Shown in pieces: positions 6,331-12,848 of a stretch of 20,431 nucleotides of DNA. A program made the position numbers and the translations under genes. The notes beneath the pieces are model-generated. The model saw only the letters and a list, made by a program, of their open reading frames with translations. It was not told the origin of the DNA and made no database searches. How positions within the stretch are numbered: the first letter of the stretch is position 1; each line of letters begins with the position of its first letter. The DNA lies in the NCBI GenBank assembly GCA_002455425.1, contig DKKT01000051.1:1-20431 (forward strand), in the 5' to 3' direction. Origin of the DNA: Chthonomonas sp. UBA6659 (GTDB taxonomy: Bacteria; Armatimonadota; Fimbriimonadia; Fimbriimonadales; Fimbriimonadaceae).

Positions 6331-8640
6331 TCACCGCACGGTGAGTGGATGCGGTCCCGCCAACGACCGCGCCGCGCGCACCTCTCCGCGCACACGCACC
6401 GGATGGCCCGGTACGAGCGAAACGAGCCGATCCCAAACAGGGCCCTCGAGCGCCAAGTCGATCACGCACTGGTCCGAAGAAAGAACCGTCACGGGGCCAT
6501 CGAGATCGGCCCGAATCGGCGCGGGTGTCGGCCAAGCCACCTCCTTCGGACGAGCCAAGAGTCGCCACGCCTCCAATCCGCCCGCACGAATGAAGCAGAC
6601 GGATCGCTGCGGATCGAAGGAAGTCAGATCAACGTCCTCACCAAAAGGCGAGTGACCTGATCCTGCCGGGGTGGAGTGCACGAAGTCCCATACCTCCCAA
6701 GCCCAGGACTCCGGTGCCGGCGTTCCGCGATCACTGACCCATTGCGCCCTGGCTCGCCCTGATTCGCATCGGAGGATCAGCAGATCGGGAGCATACAGGC
6801 GGCGCAGCTCGCACGCCGCGAACTTCGGCTGCAGCAACCCGTCGATCAACGACCAACTCATCGTGTGCCAACAGTCGTTCAGTTGCCAGATCAGCGAACC
6901 GCGACAGAACGCGGAGGAGCGATAGTGCTCGATCGCGCACTGCAGCGCATCGCGCTGGTTCAATTGGCTGAAGAACACCCAATCCTCAAGGCTTGCCGAG
7001 GTCGGATAGTACAGCTCTACCGCCTCTTCGAACGTCACGCGGGACTTTCCCGTCTTGTTGTGCCACCAAAGGGCCTGCGATTCCAGGTCTTCGATCCCCT
7101 GGAGGTGCCATCCCTCCAGTCCCGCCGACGACGCGAAGCCGTACTCCGAACTGAATCGGGCGCGAGAGGTCTCATAGGTCTTCCAGTCCAGGCTTCCATG
7201 CCAAACACCCCAGAAGTGCTGGTCGCCGAAGTCGTCCATGTTCGGCTTCTCGCCTCCGATCGGCGATCCCGGAATGTAAGCTCGATCGGGATCGAGCCGA
7301 CTCACAACGTCAGGCAACACCTCGTCGTATAGTCGCTCCCCGAGAAACCTCTCCGGACGACGCGCCGCGTCGGCCCACCCGTCGAAGTGAAGCTGCTGGT
7401 TCTCGTTGTTGCCGCACCACAGGGCGAGCGAAGCTCGATTCCGCAATCGTCGAACCTGGAACTCGGCCTCCTCACGAACCTGGGCTTGCATCGACTCACT
7501 ATCAGGATAATAGCTGCACGCAAACGGAAAGTCTTGCCACACGAGAATCCCGAGCTCGTCGCAGAGGTCGTAGAACGTCTCGGTCTCGTAGATTCCCCCA
7601 CCCCACACGCGGAGCATGTTCATCCCCATGGTCCGAGCGCGCTCGAGCAGCGCCCGATATCGATCGGGATCGCCCCCAAATCCGAGCGACGAATGAGGAA
7701 TCCAATTCGCGCCCATCGCCCAGATCCGCTCGCCGTTCAGCGCGAATTCGAACGACTCCCCCCATGCGTCTGCCTCCCGAAGCAACTCGATTTGGCGTAA
7801 GCCGAGCCGCTGCCTCACCGTATGGTCACCCAGAGTCGATTCCAGCGTGTAGAGCGGCTGATCGCCCCGCCGATGATCCCACCAGAGACTCGGTTTCGCG
7901 ACGTCGATCGCCCCATCGCCCAGCACCTCGCCCATAACGAGACCGCTTGGATCGAGAAGACGGTGAAGGGGGAGCCCTTCGCCCTCTTGCTCGGAACGCA
8001 GTTCGAGACGCACCCCTGATCCGCGCCAAACCTGGCGCACATGAACATCTCGAAGCCGCGAATCGAAGTCTTGAAGTCGAACGGGCAGCCAAATCCCGCA
8101 CGAGACGATCCGAGGGCCCCAGTCCCACCCGAACATGAACTGCGCCTTTCGCAAAAACGCACGGTCCTCGAACAGGTCGATGTCGCCCAGCCCTTCCGCG
8201 GCCAGATAGGCCGCGCGCCGCCGAGCCCCTTCCGCCTCCGCCGACTCGAAGTCGACGCGAAGTTCGAAGGCTTGGCGGCCGGTCACGTCCACCTCGACTG
8301 GAAGGAACATGTTCTCGCTCCGCGCGACGATCTCCCCGTCGATCCGGATCGTGGCCGGCGTGTCCAGCCCCTCGAAGCGAAGACGCTGGTGGGCGTGCCG
8401 GGACTCGACCTTCACCGTGGTTCGATACGACCAAGCTAGCTCGTCGACCCATGCCGCGCCCAACTCGAACTGACGCTCAGTGGGTAATGCAAGGATCGAA
8501 TGGTCAACGAGATCAAGATGAACGTGCCCGGGAACGCGGGCCGGAAGCCAACCGAGCCTACTCAGGCCATACTTCGCGCCCGGACGGAGCCAAGCATCCG
8601 TCCCGAACTCCCACCCGTCACAAAGATCGTGGACGATCAT
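6331..8640 (-). CDS. Beta-mannosidase, glycoside hydrolase family 2
   Basis: A 769-residue exo-acting beta-mannosidase that releases mannose from the non-reducing ends of beta-mannosides. The ATG at 8640 is chosen because family homology begins at MIVHDLCDGWEFG and because it overlaps the ABC-ATPase stop as ATGA. Longer upstream frames lie inside the ATPase gene. An N-terminal galactose-binding-like beta-sandwich (about 1-190) includes the family phrase FMFGWDWGPRIVSCGIW. An immunoglobulin-like domain follows, then a TIM barrel with WVPHSS-like ANWIPHSS, LRVWGGGIYE, the acid/base Glu413 in WCGNNEN and the nucleophile Glu499 in SSEYGF. There is no signal peptide, so it is probably cytoplasmic and acts on imported oligosaccharides. 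A TCACCG-CA-CGGTGA inverted repeat overlaps the stop codon. Confidence 0.93.
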   Translation of the reverse strand: MIVHDLCDGWEFGTDAWLRPGAKYGLSRLGWLPARVPGHVHLDLVDHSILALPTERQFELGAAWVDELAWSYRTTVKVESRHAHQRLRFEGLDTPATIRIDGEIVARSENMFLPVEVDVTGRQAFELRVDFESAEAEGARRRAAYLAAEGLGDIDLFEDRAFLRKAQFMFGWDWGPRIVSCGIWLPVRLQDFDSRLRDVHVRQVWRGSGVRLELRSEQEGEGLPLHRLLDPSGLVMGEVLGDGAIDVAKPSLWWDHRRGDQPLYTLESTLGDHTVRQRLGLRQIELLREADAWGESFEFALNGERIWAMGANWIPHSSLGFGGDPDRYRALLERARTMGMNMLRVWGGGIYETETFYDLCDELGILVWQDFPFACSYYPDSESMQAQVREEAEFQVRRLRNRASLALWCGNNENQQLHFDGWADAARRPERFLGERLYDEVLPDVVSRLDPDRAYIPGSPIGGEKPNMDDFGDQHFWGVWHGSLDWKTYETSRARFSSEYGFASSAGLEGWHLQGIEDLESQALWWHNKTGKSRVTFEEAVELYYPTSASLEDWVFFSQLNQRDALQCAIEHYRSSAFCRGSLIWQLNDCWHTMSWSLIDGLLQPKFAACELRRLYAPDLLILRCESGRARAQWVSDRGTPAPESWAWEVWDFVHSTPAGSGHSPFGEDVDLTSFDPQRSVCFIRAGGLEAWRLLARPKEVAWPTPAPIRADLDGPVTVLSSDQCVIDLALEGPVWDRLVSLVPGHPVRVRGEVRAARSLAGPHPLTVR

Positions 8641-9623
8641 GGCGACGTCGGCTCCCGAGTGAAGAGGGTCCGCACGACTTCCTCGACAGACACCTGCTCG
8701 ACCGCGATATCGACCACGTCGAACCGAGCGAGAATCTCTCCCGCGATCGCCGCGGTTCGCTCTTGGGGGATGGCGAGCACCACGGAATTCTCGGCCGACT
8801 CGACGATCTCGCCGAAAGCCGCCAGCGCCTCGACCGGAGCCGCGTCTTCGAACGCTAGCCGCAAGCGCCGACTCGCGGCGTAACGACGCGTCAGCGAATC
8901 CAGAGTCCCCTCGAAGACGAGCGTGCCGTGATCGATGACGACGACCCGATCGCAAAGCTCCTCGACATCCTGCATGTAGTGGCTCGTGAGCAGGATCGTG
9001 CAGCCCTCGTCCCGATTCAGCTCCTTGAGGAAGTCCCGGATGCGCTTCTGGCTCACCACATCGAGCCCGATCGTCGGCTCATCGAGAAACACGACGCGGG
9101 GGGCGTGGAGCAGCGCCGCCACAAGCTCGCACTTCATCCGCTCACCCAAACTGAGCTTGCGCACCTGCGTATCGACCTTGTCCGTCAGTTGGAGCGCTTC
9201 GAGCAAGTGGTCGAGGCGCGATTGGTACAACTTGGCATCGACGTCGTACAGCTCACGCAGCACCTGGAAGCTGTCCCGTGCGGGCAGGTCCCACCAAAGC
9301 TGCATCTTGTTGCCCATCACGAGCGAAATCTGCCGCAGCATCTCGGGCCGGCGATCGAAGGGGCGCACTCCCAAGACCCGGGCCTCGCCCGAAGTCGGAT
9401 AGAGAATGCCTGAGAGCATCTTGATCGTGGTCGTCTTGCCCGCCCCGTTGGGCCCGAGGAAGCCGACGAGTTCGCCCTGCTCGATCGACAGCGTCACACC
9501 CTTGACCGCCTCCACCAACGTCTTTTCGCGCGTGAACAACCCCTTCAGCGCCCCGAGGAGGCCGGGCTGCTTCTTGTGGGAGACGTAGGTCTTGCTCAGC
9601 TCGTGGCACTCGATCGCGGGCAT
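8637..9623 (-). CDS. ABC-2-type transporter ATP-binding protein
   Basis: A 328-residue ATPase subunit of an export-type ABC transporter. Visible motifs are Walker A GPNGAGKT (57-64), the signature LSLGE (157-161), Walker B VVFLDE (177-182), D-loop GLD, and the switch histidine in TSHYMQD. The phrase GNKMQLWWDLPARDSF is characteristic of the subfamily that works with two ABC-2 (DUF990-type) permeases. The C-terminal ~90 residues resemble the DUF4162-type tail of drug/viologen exporters. No permease is encoded beside it: upstream is cdsA (across a parS site), and downstream, overlapping by ATGA, is the GH2 beta-mannosidase. The ATPase may therefore pair with a permease encoded elsewhere. I see no strong Shine-Dalgarno before the ATG at 9623. 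Confidence 0.93.
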   Translation of the reverse strand: MPAIECHELSKTYVSHKKQPGLLGALKGLFTREKTLVEAVKGVTLSIEQGELVGFLGPNGAGKTTTIKMLSGILYPTSGEARVLGVRPFDRRPEMLRQISLVMGNKMQLWWDLPARDSFQVLRELYDVDAKLYQSRLDHLLEALQLTDKVDTQVRKLSLGERMKCELVAALLHAPRVVFLDEPTIGLDVVSQKRIRDFLKELNRDEGCTILLTSHYMQDVEELCDRVVVIDHGTLVFEGTLDSLTRRYAASRRLRLAFEDAAPVEALAAFGEIVESAENSVVLAIPQERTAAIAGEILARFDVVDIAVEQVSVEEVVRTLFTREPTSP

Positions 9624-9645
9624 GGCGAGGCGTCAGATTACCGCG

Positions 9646-9661
9646 TGTTTCACGTGAAACA
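9646..9661. other. parS: parS site (ParB-binding), copy 2
   Basis: TGTTTCACGTGAAACA, identical to the copy at 6314, with the palindrome extended by one base pair on each side (9645-9662). It sits in the 43-nt gap between cdsA and the ABC-ATPase gene, 5 bp past the cdsA stop. As at the other site, it lies immediately downstream of a minus-strand stop codon. Confidence 0.92.
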
Positions 9662-9666
9662 CCGGC

Positions 9667-10428
9667 CTAGAGAAGCAAGATCGTCGCCGCCGGCAACGCC
9701 GAAAACAACATGGAGTCGATCCGGTCCAAAACACCCCCATGACCGGGCAGAAGCGATCCGCTGTCCTTGACCCCCGCGCGACGCTTCAAGCTACTCTCGA
9801 AGAGGTCGCCGACCTGCCCGAACACGCCGCACGTCACTCCGCAGGCCCATCCACGCCAAGCCTCGACCCCCAGAGCGATCCCGAGCACACCCCCGACCAA
9901 CACGCACGCCGCGAAGTTCGCGATCCCGCCCTCCCACGTCTTGTTCGGAGAGATCTTCGGTGCCATCGGATGCCGGCCGAACGCCTTGCCGGCAAAGATT
10001 GCGGCCGTATCCCCGCCCCACAGCGGCACGATCGCGAGGAGCACCGGATTCGCCGCGAAGGCGCCCCCCGACGCCGGCATCATCGACCACTGAAGGAACG
10101 CCAGGCTCGCGAGCGGGGCCGTCAACCAGGCCGGACCCCCGATGCCGTTTTGTTCAACTAACGAGACCAATCCATAGAGAAAACTGAGCCAAAGGCAGAG
10201 GAGCAGCAATCCGTTCGTGCCGCCGCCGACCATCGCCGCGATCGGAAGCAACAGCGTCATCGCGACGAGCACCCAGTTGATCCGAGGTACCCCCAGAGCG
10301 CGCAATTCCGAGAGACCCACCGCCAGGGTCGCAGCGAGGAGGAGGCTGAAGGGGATAGGAGACCGCGCCAACAACGCCGCCAGAACAATGGGAATGCCGA
10401 TCGCGGCCGTGATGACGCGGCGCCGCAT
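9667..10428 (-). CDS. cdsA: Phosphatidate cytidylyltransferase (CDP-diglyceride synthase)
   Basis: A 253-residue integral membrane enzyme that converts phosphatidic acid and CTP to CDP-diacylglycerol, the branch point for phospholipid head groups. Several hydrophobic segments cover the N-terminal two thirds. The family signature is clear near the C-terminus: LFESSLKRRAGVKDSG followed by LLPGHGGVLDRIDSMLF, with the metal- and substrate-binding acidic residues. Length is normal to slightly short. It starts only 3 nt after the stop of the sigma-factor gene, so the two are surely co-transcribed. cdsA more often follows uppS in other bacteria, and the sigma-factor partner is unusual. Confidence 0.95.
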   Translation of the reverse strand: MRRRVITAAIGIPIVLAALLARSPIPFSLLLAATLAVGLSELRALGVPRINWVLVAMTLLLPIAAMVGGGTNGLLLLCLWLSFLYGLVSLVEQNGIGGPAWLTAPLASLAFLQWSMMPASGGAFAANPVLLAIVPLWGGDTAAIFAGKAFGRHPMAPKISPNKTWEGGIANFAACVLVGGVLGIALGVEAWRGWACGVTCGVFGQVGDLFESSLKRRAGVKDSGSLLPGHGGVLDRIDSMLFSALPAATILLL

Positions 10429-10431
10429 CGG

Positions 10432-11064
10432 CTACTCGTTCAGGAGCGTGCCGATCTTTCGCTTCACCCGCTGGAGCGCGTTGTCGATCGACTTCGTGCG
10501 GCAGTGGAGCTCTTCACTCATCTCCCGATAGGACTTTCCATCCAGATAGCACCGGAGCACACACTGCTCGAGGTCGCTCAACGAGTTCTTCACCAACTCA
10601 TGGAGGTTCTGCGGCAGGGGCCGCTCCAAAAGCGATGCTTCGGGGTCGGCCGATGAGCGATCCGGAATGACGTCGAGCAGCGAGCCGTCCGGAGCGTCAT
10701 CGAGCAACGTCTGGTTGAGCGAGACCGAAGCGTTCAGCGGGGCGTGTTTGTGTCGAGTGGCCGTCTTCACAGCCGTGATGATCTGCCGCGTCACGCAGAG
10801 CTCTGCGAACGGGCGGAACTTGTTGAGGCGCTCCTCGCGAAAGTCCCGGATGGCCTTGAACAAGCCGATCATCCCTTCCTGGACGACGTCGTCGTGGTCC
10901 GCCCCGAGCACGAAGTAAGCCTTCGCTTTCGTCTCGACGAGCGGGCGGTACCGGGTGATCAAAAACTCCGCCGCACCCGGAGCACCTTCGCGCGCCAGGA
11001 TGACGACCTCCTCATCGGCCATGTACTGAAACCGCGAAATCCCTACGCAATCAAGCCCTTCCAA
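10432..11064 (-). CDS. sigH: SigH (Spo0H)-family sigma-70 factor
   Basis: A 210-residue alternative sigma factor. Region 2 reads DDVVQEGMIGLFKAIRDFREE and continues FAELCVTRQIITAVKTATRHKHAPLN. Region 4 ends with an HTH, LDGKSYREMSEELHCRTKSIDNALQRVKRK. This whole layout, including ITRQIIT- and KSIDNALQRVKRK-like stretches, closely matches Bacillus SigH, which controls transition-phase and competence genes there. The start used is TTG at 11064, which has a GAGGT-like site 5-6 nt upstream. An ATG at 11022 (MADEEVV) matches the usual family N-terminus but has a poorer ribosome site, so the start is uncertain. A strong sigma-70-type promoter lies about 80 nt upstream, and cdsA follows after 3 nt. 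The regulon in this organism is unknown. Confidence 0.92.
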   Translation of the reverse strand: MEGLDCVGISRFQYMADEEVVILAREGAPGAAEFLITRYRPLVETKAKAYFVLGADHDDVVQEGMIGLFKAIRDFREERLNKFRPFAELCVTRQIITAVKTATRHKHAPLNASVSLNQTLLDDAPDGSLLDVIPDRSSADPEASLLERPLPQNLHELVKNSLSDLEQCVLRCYLDGKSYREMSEELHCRTKSIDNALQRVKRKIGTLLNE

Positions 11065-11144
11065 GGCAGAACCTCACACCCGCACTCCGAAGCGAATCCC
11101 AAACAGAAGTCCATCCGGACCAACGTCCGCGCACACCTGACTCT

Positions 11145-11174
11145 ACTATAAAGGAAGAACCCAGGACATGTCAA
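11145..11174 (-). promoter_or_regulatory. Sigma-70-type promoter for sigH-cdsA
   Basis: On the minus strand TTGACA (11174-11169) and TATAGT (11150-11145) are separated by 18 nt. The -35 is a perfect consensus and the -10 matches at 5 of 6 positions. The predicted transcript would have a leader of about 75 nt. A small inverted repeat, AGCAT-AA-ATGCT, at 11183-11194 lies just upstream of the -35. Confidence 0.75.
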
Positions 11175-11226
11175 GGAAACCTAGCATAAATGCTTGGATA
11201 ATCGCGAGGGTCAGGCCACATTTTGA

Positions 11227-11246
11227 ACTTGACGATTCCGTCAAGT
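11227..11246. promoter_or_regulatory. Perfect palindrome between sigH and recA promoters
   Basis: ACTTGACG (11227-11234) and CGTCAAGT (11239-11246) are exact reverse complements separated by ATTC. The site lies about 36 bp upstream of the proposed recA -35 and 52 bp upstream of the sigH -35. Its form suggests a binding site for a dimeric regulator. Since recA is the classical SOS gene, LexA is one candidate, but the sequence matches neither the GAAC-N4-GTTC nor the CTGT-N8-ACAG box. Confidence 0.5.
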
Positions 11247-11282
11247 ATGAACGGCCCCCGCCCTGTCGCGTCCGGAAAATCA

Positions 11283-11311
11283 TTGGTATTTCAGAACGAT
11301 TTTGGTACACT
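11283..11311 (+). promoter_or_regulatory. Candidate recA promoter
   Basis: TTGGTA (11283-11288) and TACACT (11306-11311) are separated by exactly 17 nt, giving a start site near 11318 and a leader of about 30 nt that carries the AAGGAGG ribosome site at 11336-11342. Both boxes match the sigma-70 consensus at 4 of 6 positions. Confidence 0.55.
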
Positions 11312-11348
11312 CATCTCTACCGAAAAACGCAACTCAAGGAGGCCTTCG

Positions 11349-12389
11349 ATGGCCGAGAAGAACACAGCAACTCTTGGGGAGAGGGACCGCGCGCTCGATG
11401 CCGCTCTCGCCCAACTCGAAAAGCAGTTCGGCAAGGGCGCGATCATGAAGCCCGGCGATCACCCCGAGGCCGTCGAGGCGATCTCGACCGGCTCCCTCAG
11501 CCTCGACACCGCTCTGGGCGTCGGCGGACTGCCCCGAGGCCGCATCACCGAGATCTACGGGGCCGAATCGAGCGGCAAAACCACCCTTGCCCTCCACGTC
11601 GTCGCCGAAGCCCAGAAGCGAGGCGGCATCGCACTCTACGTGGACGCCGAGCACGCGCTCGACACAGAATACGCGAAAGCGCTAGGAGTCGACGTCGATC
11701 GCTTGTACATTTCCCAGCCCAACAACGGCGAAGAAGCCCTCGAAATCATGGATGCGATCATCCGATCCGGAGCGGTCGATGTCGTCGTCCTCGACTCCGT
11801 AGCCGCCCTCGTGCCGAAGGCGGAGATCGAGGGAGAAATGGGCGACAGTTTCGTCGGCATCCAGGCACGAATGATGAGTCAAGCCCTGCGCAAGCTCGGC
11901 GGCGGCATCAACAAGTCCAATGCCGTCGCGATCTTCATCAATCAGCTCCGCGAGAAGATCGGCGTCATGTATGGCAACCCCGAAACCACCCCCGGCGGCC
12001 GGGCCCTCAAGTTCTGGTCTTCGGTTCGACTCGAGGTCCGAAAGGCCGACGCGATCAAGATCGGCACCGAGCAGATCGGAGCCCGAACCAAGGTCAAGGT
12101 CGTCAAGAACAAGGTCGCGCGACCGTTCCGCCAAGTCGAATTCGACATGATCTTCGGCAAGGGCATCAGCCGCGCCGGGGACCTCCTCGACGTCGCCGTC
12201 GAACAGGGCTTGGTGACCAAAGCCGGCACCTACTATAACTACGGCGACACGCGACTCGGACAGGGAAGGGATAATGCCCGGACCTACCTCGAAGAGCACC
12301 CCGAAGTCGCCGATGAGATCGACGCCAAGCTCCGAGCCGCGATCGCGTTGGCCTCGGTCAAAGCCGTGGTGGCTGTCGCCGAAGAGTGA
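11349..12389 (+). CDS. recA: Recombinase RecA
   Basis: A 346-residue DNA-dependent ATPase that forms filaments on single-stranded DNA, catalyses strand exchange and stimulates LexA-type self-cleavage. Walker A is GAESSGKTT (71-79). VVVLDSVAAL is Walker B, the L2 region reads QLREKIGVMYGNPETTPGG, and GRALKFWSSVRL is the usual core sequence. The ATG at 11349 is chosen for its AAGGAGG site (6-nt spacing) and because homology starts with ERDRALDAALAQLEKQFGKG. A longer in-frame start at 11223 would lie upstream of the promoter. It is the first gene of the operon, and recX begins at the stop codon (GTGA overlap). Confidence 0.98.
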   Translation: MAEKNTATLGERDRALDAALAQLEKQFGKGAIMKPGDHPEAVEAISTGSLSLDTALGVGGLPRGRITEIYGAESSGKTTLALHVVAEAQKRGGIALYVDAEHALDTEYAKALGVDVDRLYISQPNNGEEALEIMDAIIRSGAVDVVVLDSVAALVPKAEIEGEMGDSFVGIQARMMSQALRKLGGGINKSNAVAIFINQLREKIGVMYGNPETTPGGRALKFWSSVRLEVRKADAIKIGTEQIGARTKVKVVKNKVARPFRQVEFDMIFGKGISRAGDLLDVAVEQGLVTKAGTYYNYGDTRLGQGRDNARTYLEEHPEVADEIDAKLRAAIALASVKAVVAVAEE

Positions 12390-12838
12390 GCGTCGAGTCC
12401 GATCCAGAACTTCGGAAGGCTCTGACCCTCGCCCTTCGTGAACTCGAACGGTCCGATCGGCTCCGCAGCGAAATCGAGTCAGCTCTTCACCGCAAGGGAA
12501 TCGCGGAACCCGCGATCGCCCGGGCGATGAGCCAACTCGAACGCTGGGGCTTCGTCGACGACCATCGCGTCGTCACCGACCGGGTGGAATCGCTCCGCCG
12601 TCGTAAGCTCGGGCCGCAGCGCATCCTCGCTCGGCTCGAAGCCCAAGGGATCGAGGCCGCAGGCCTCGTCACCGTACCGCTCGAAGAGCAGATCGAGGAG
12701 ATGCGTGCTCTGCTCGCCAAGCGGCCCGCCGGCGACCCGCCGGCCAAGGCGGCACGGTATCTCGCGGGACGCGGCTACGACGAAGAAGCGATCGAGGAAG
12801 TCCTCCGCCGAAGCTATCCGGATCTCTCTGAAATCTGA
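12386..12838 (+). CDS. recX: Regulatory protein RecX
   Basis: A 150-residue helical protein of the RecX family, which binds the RecA filament groove and limits or disassembles it. Typical three-helix repeats are visible, including SEIESALHRKGIAEPAIARAMSQLERWGFVDDHR and, in the last third, AARYLAGRGYDEEAIEEVLRR. It starts at GTG, which overlaps the recA TGA (GTGA), so its translation is coupled to that of recA, a common arrangement. Its stop is followed 10 nt later by the rny start. Confidence 0.92.
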   Translation: MSVESDPELRKALTLALRELERSDRLRSEIESALHRKGIAEPAIARAMSQLERWGFVDDHRVVTDRVESLRRRKLGPQRILARLEAQGIEAAGLVTVPLEEQIEEMRALLAKRPAGDPPAKAARYLAGRGYDEEAIEEVLRRSYPDLSEI

Positions 12839-12848
12839 GAGGTTTGTT

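Noticed and set aside
11065..11348. Chromosomal origin at the divergent sigH/recA region
   Set aside because: parS sites are nearby, but I found no cluster of TTATCCACA-like DnaA boxes and no AT-rich unwinding element. Only one weak partial match (TTATCCAAG on the minus strand) is present.
11168..12238. Plus-strand frame rich in Arg overlapping recA in another register
   Set aside because: It has SR/RG-rich low-information sequence and covers the recA gene and the divergent promoters, so it is a shadow.
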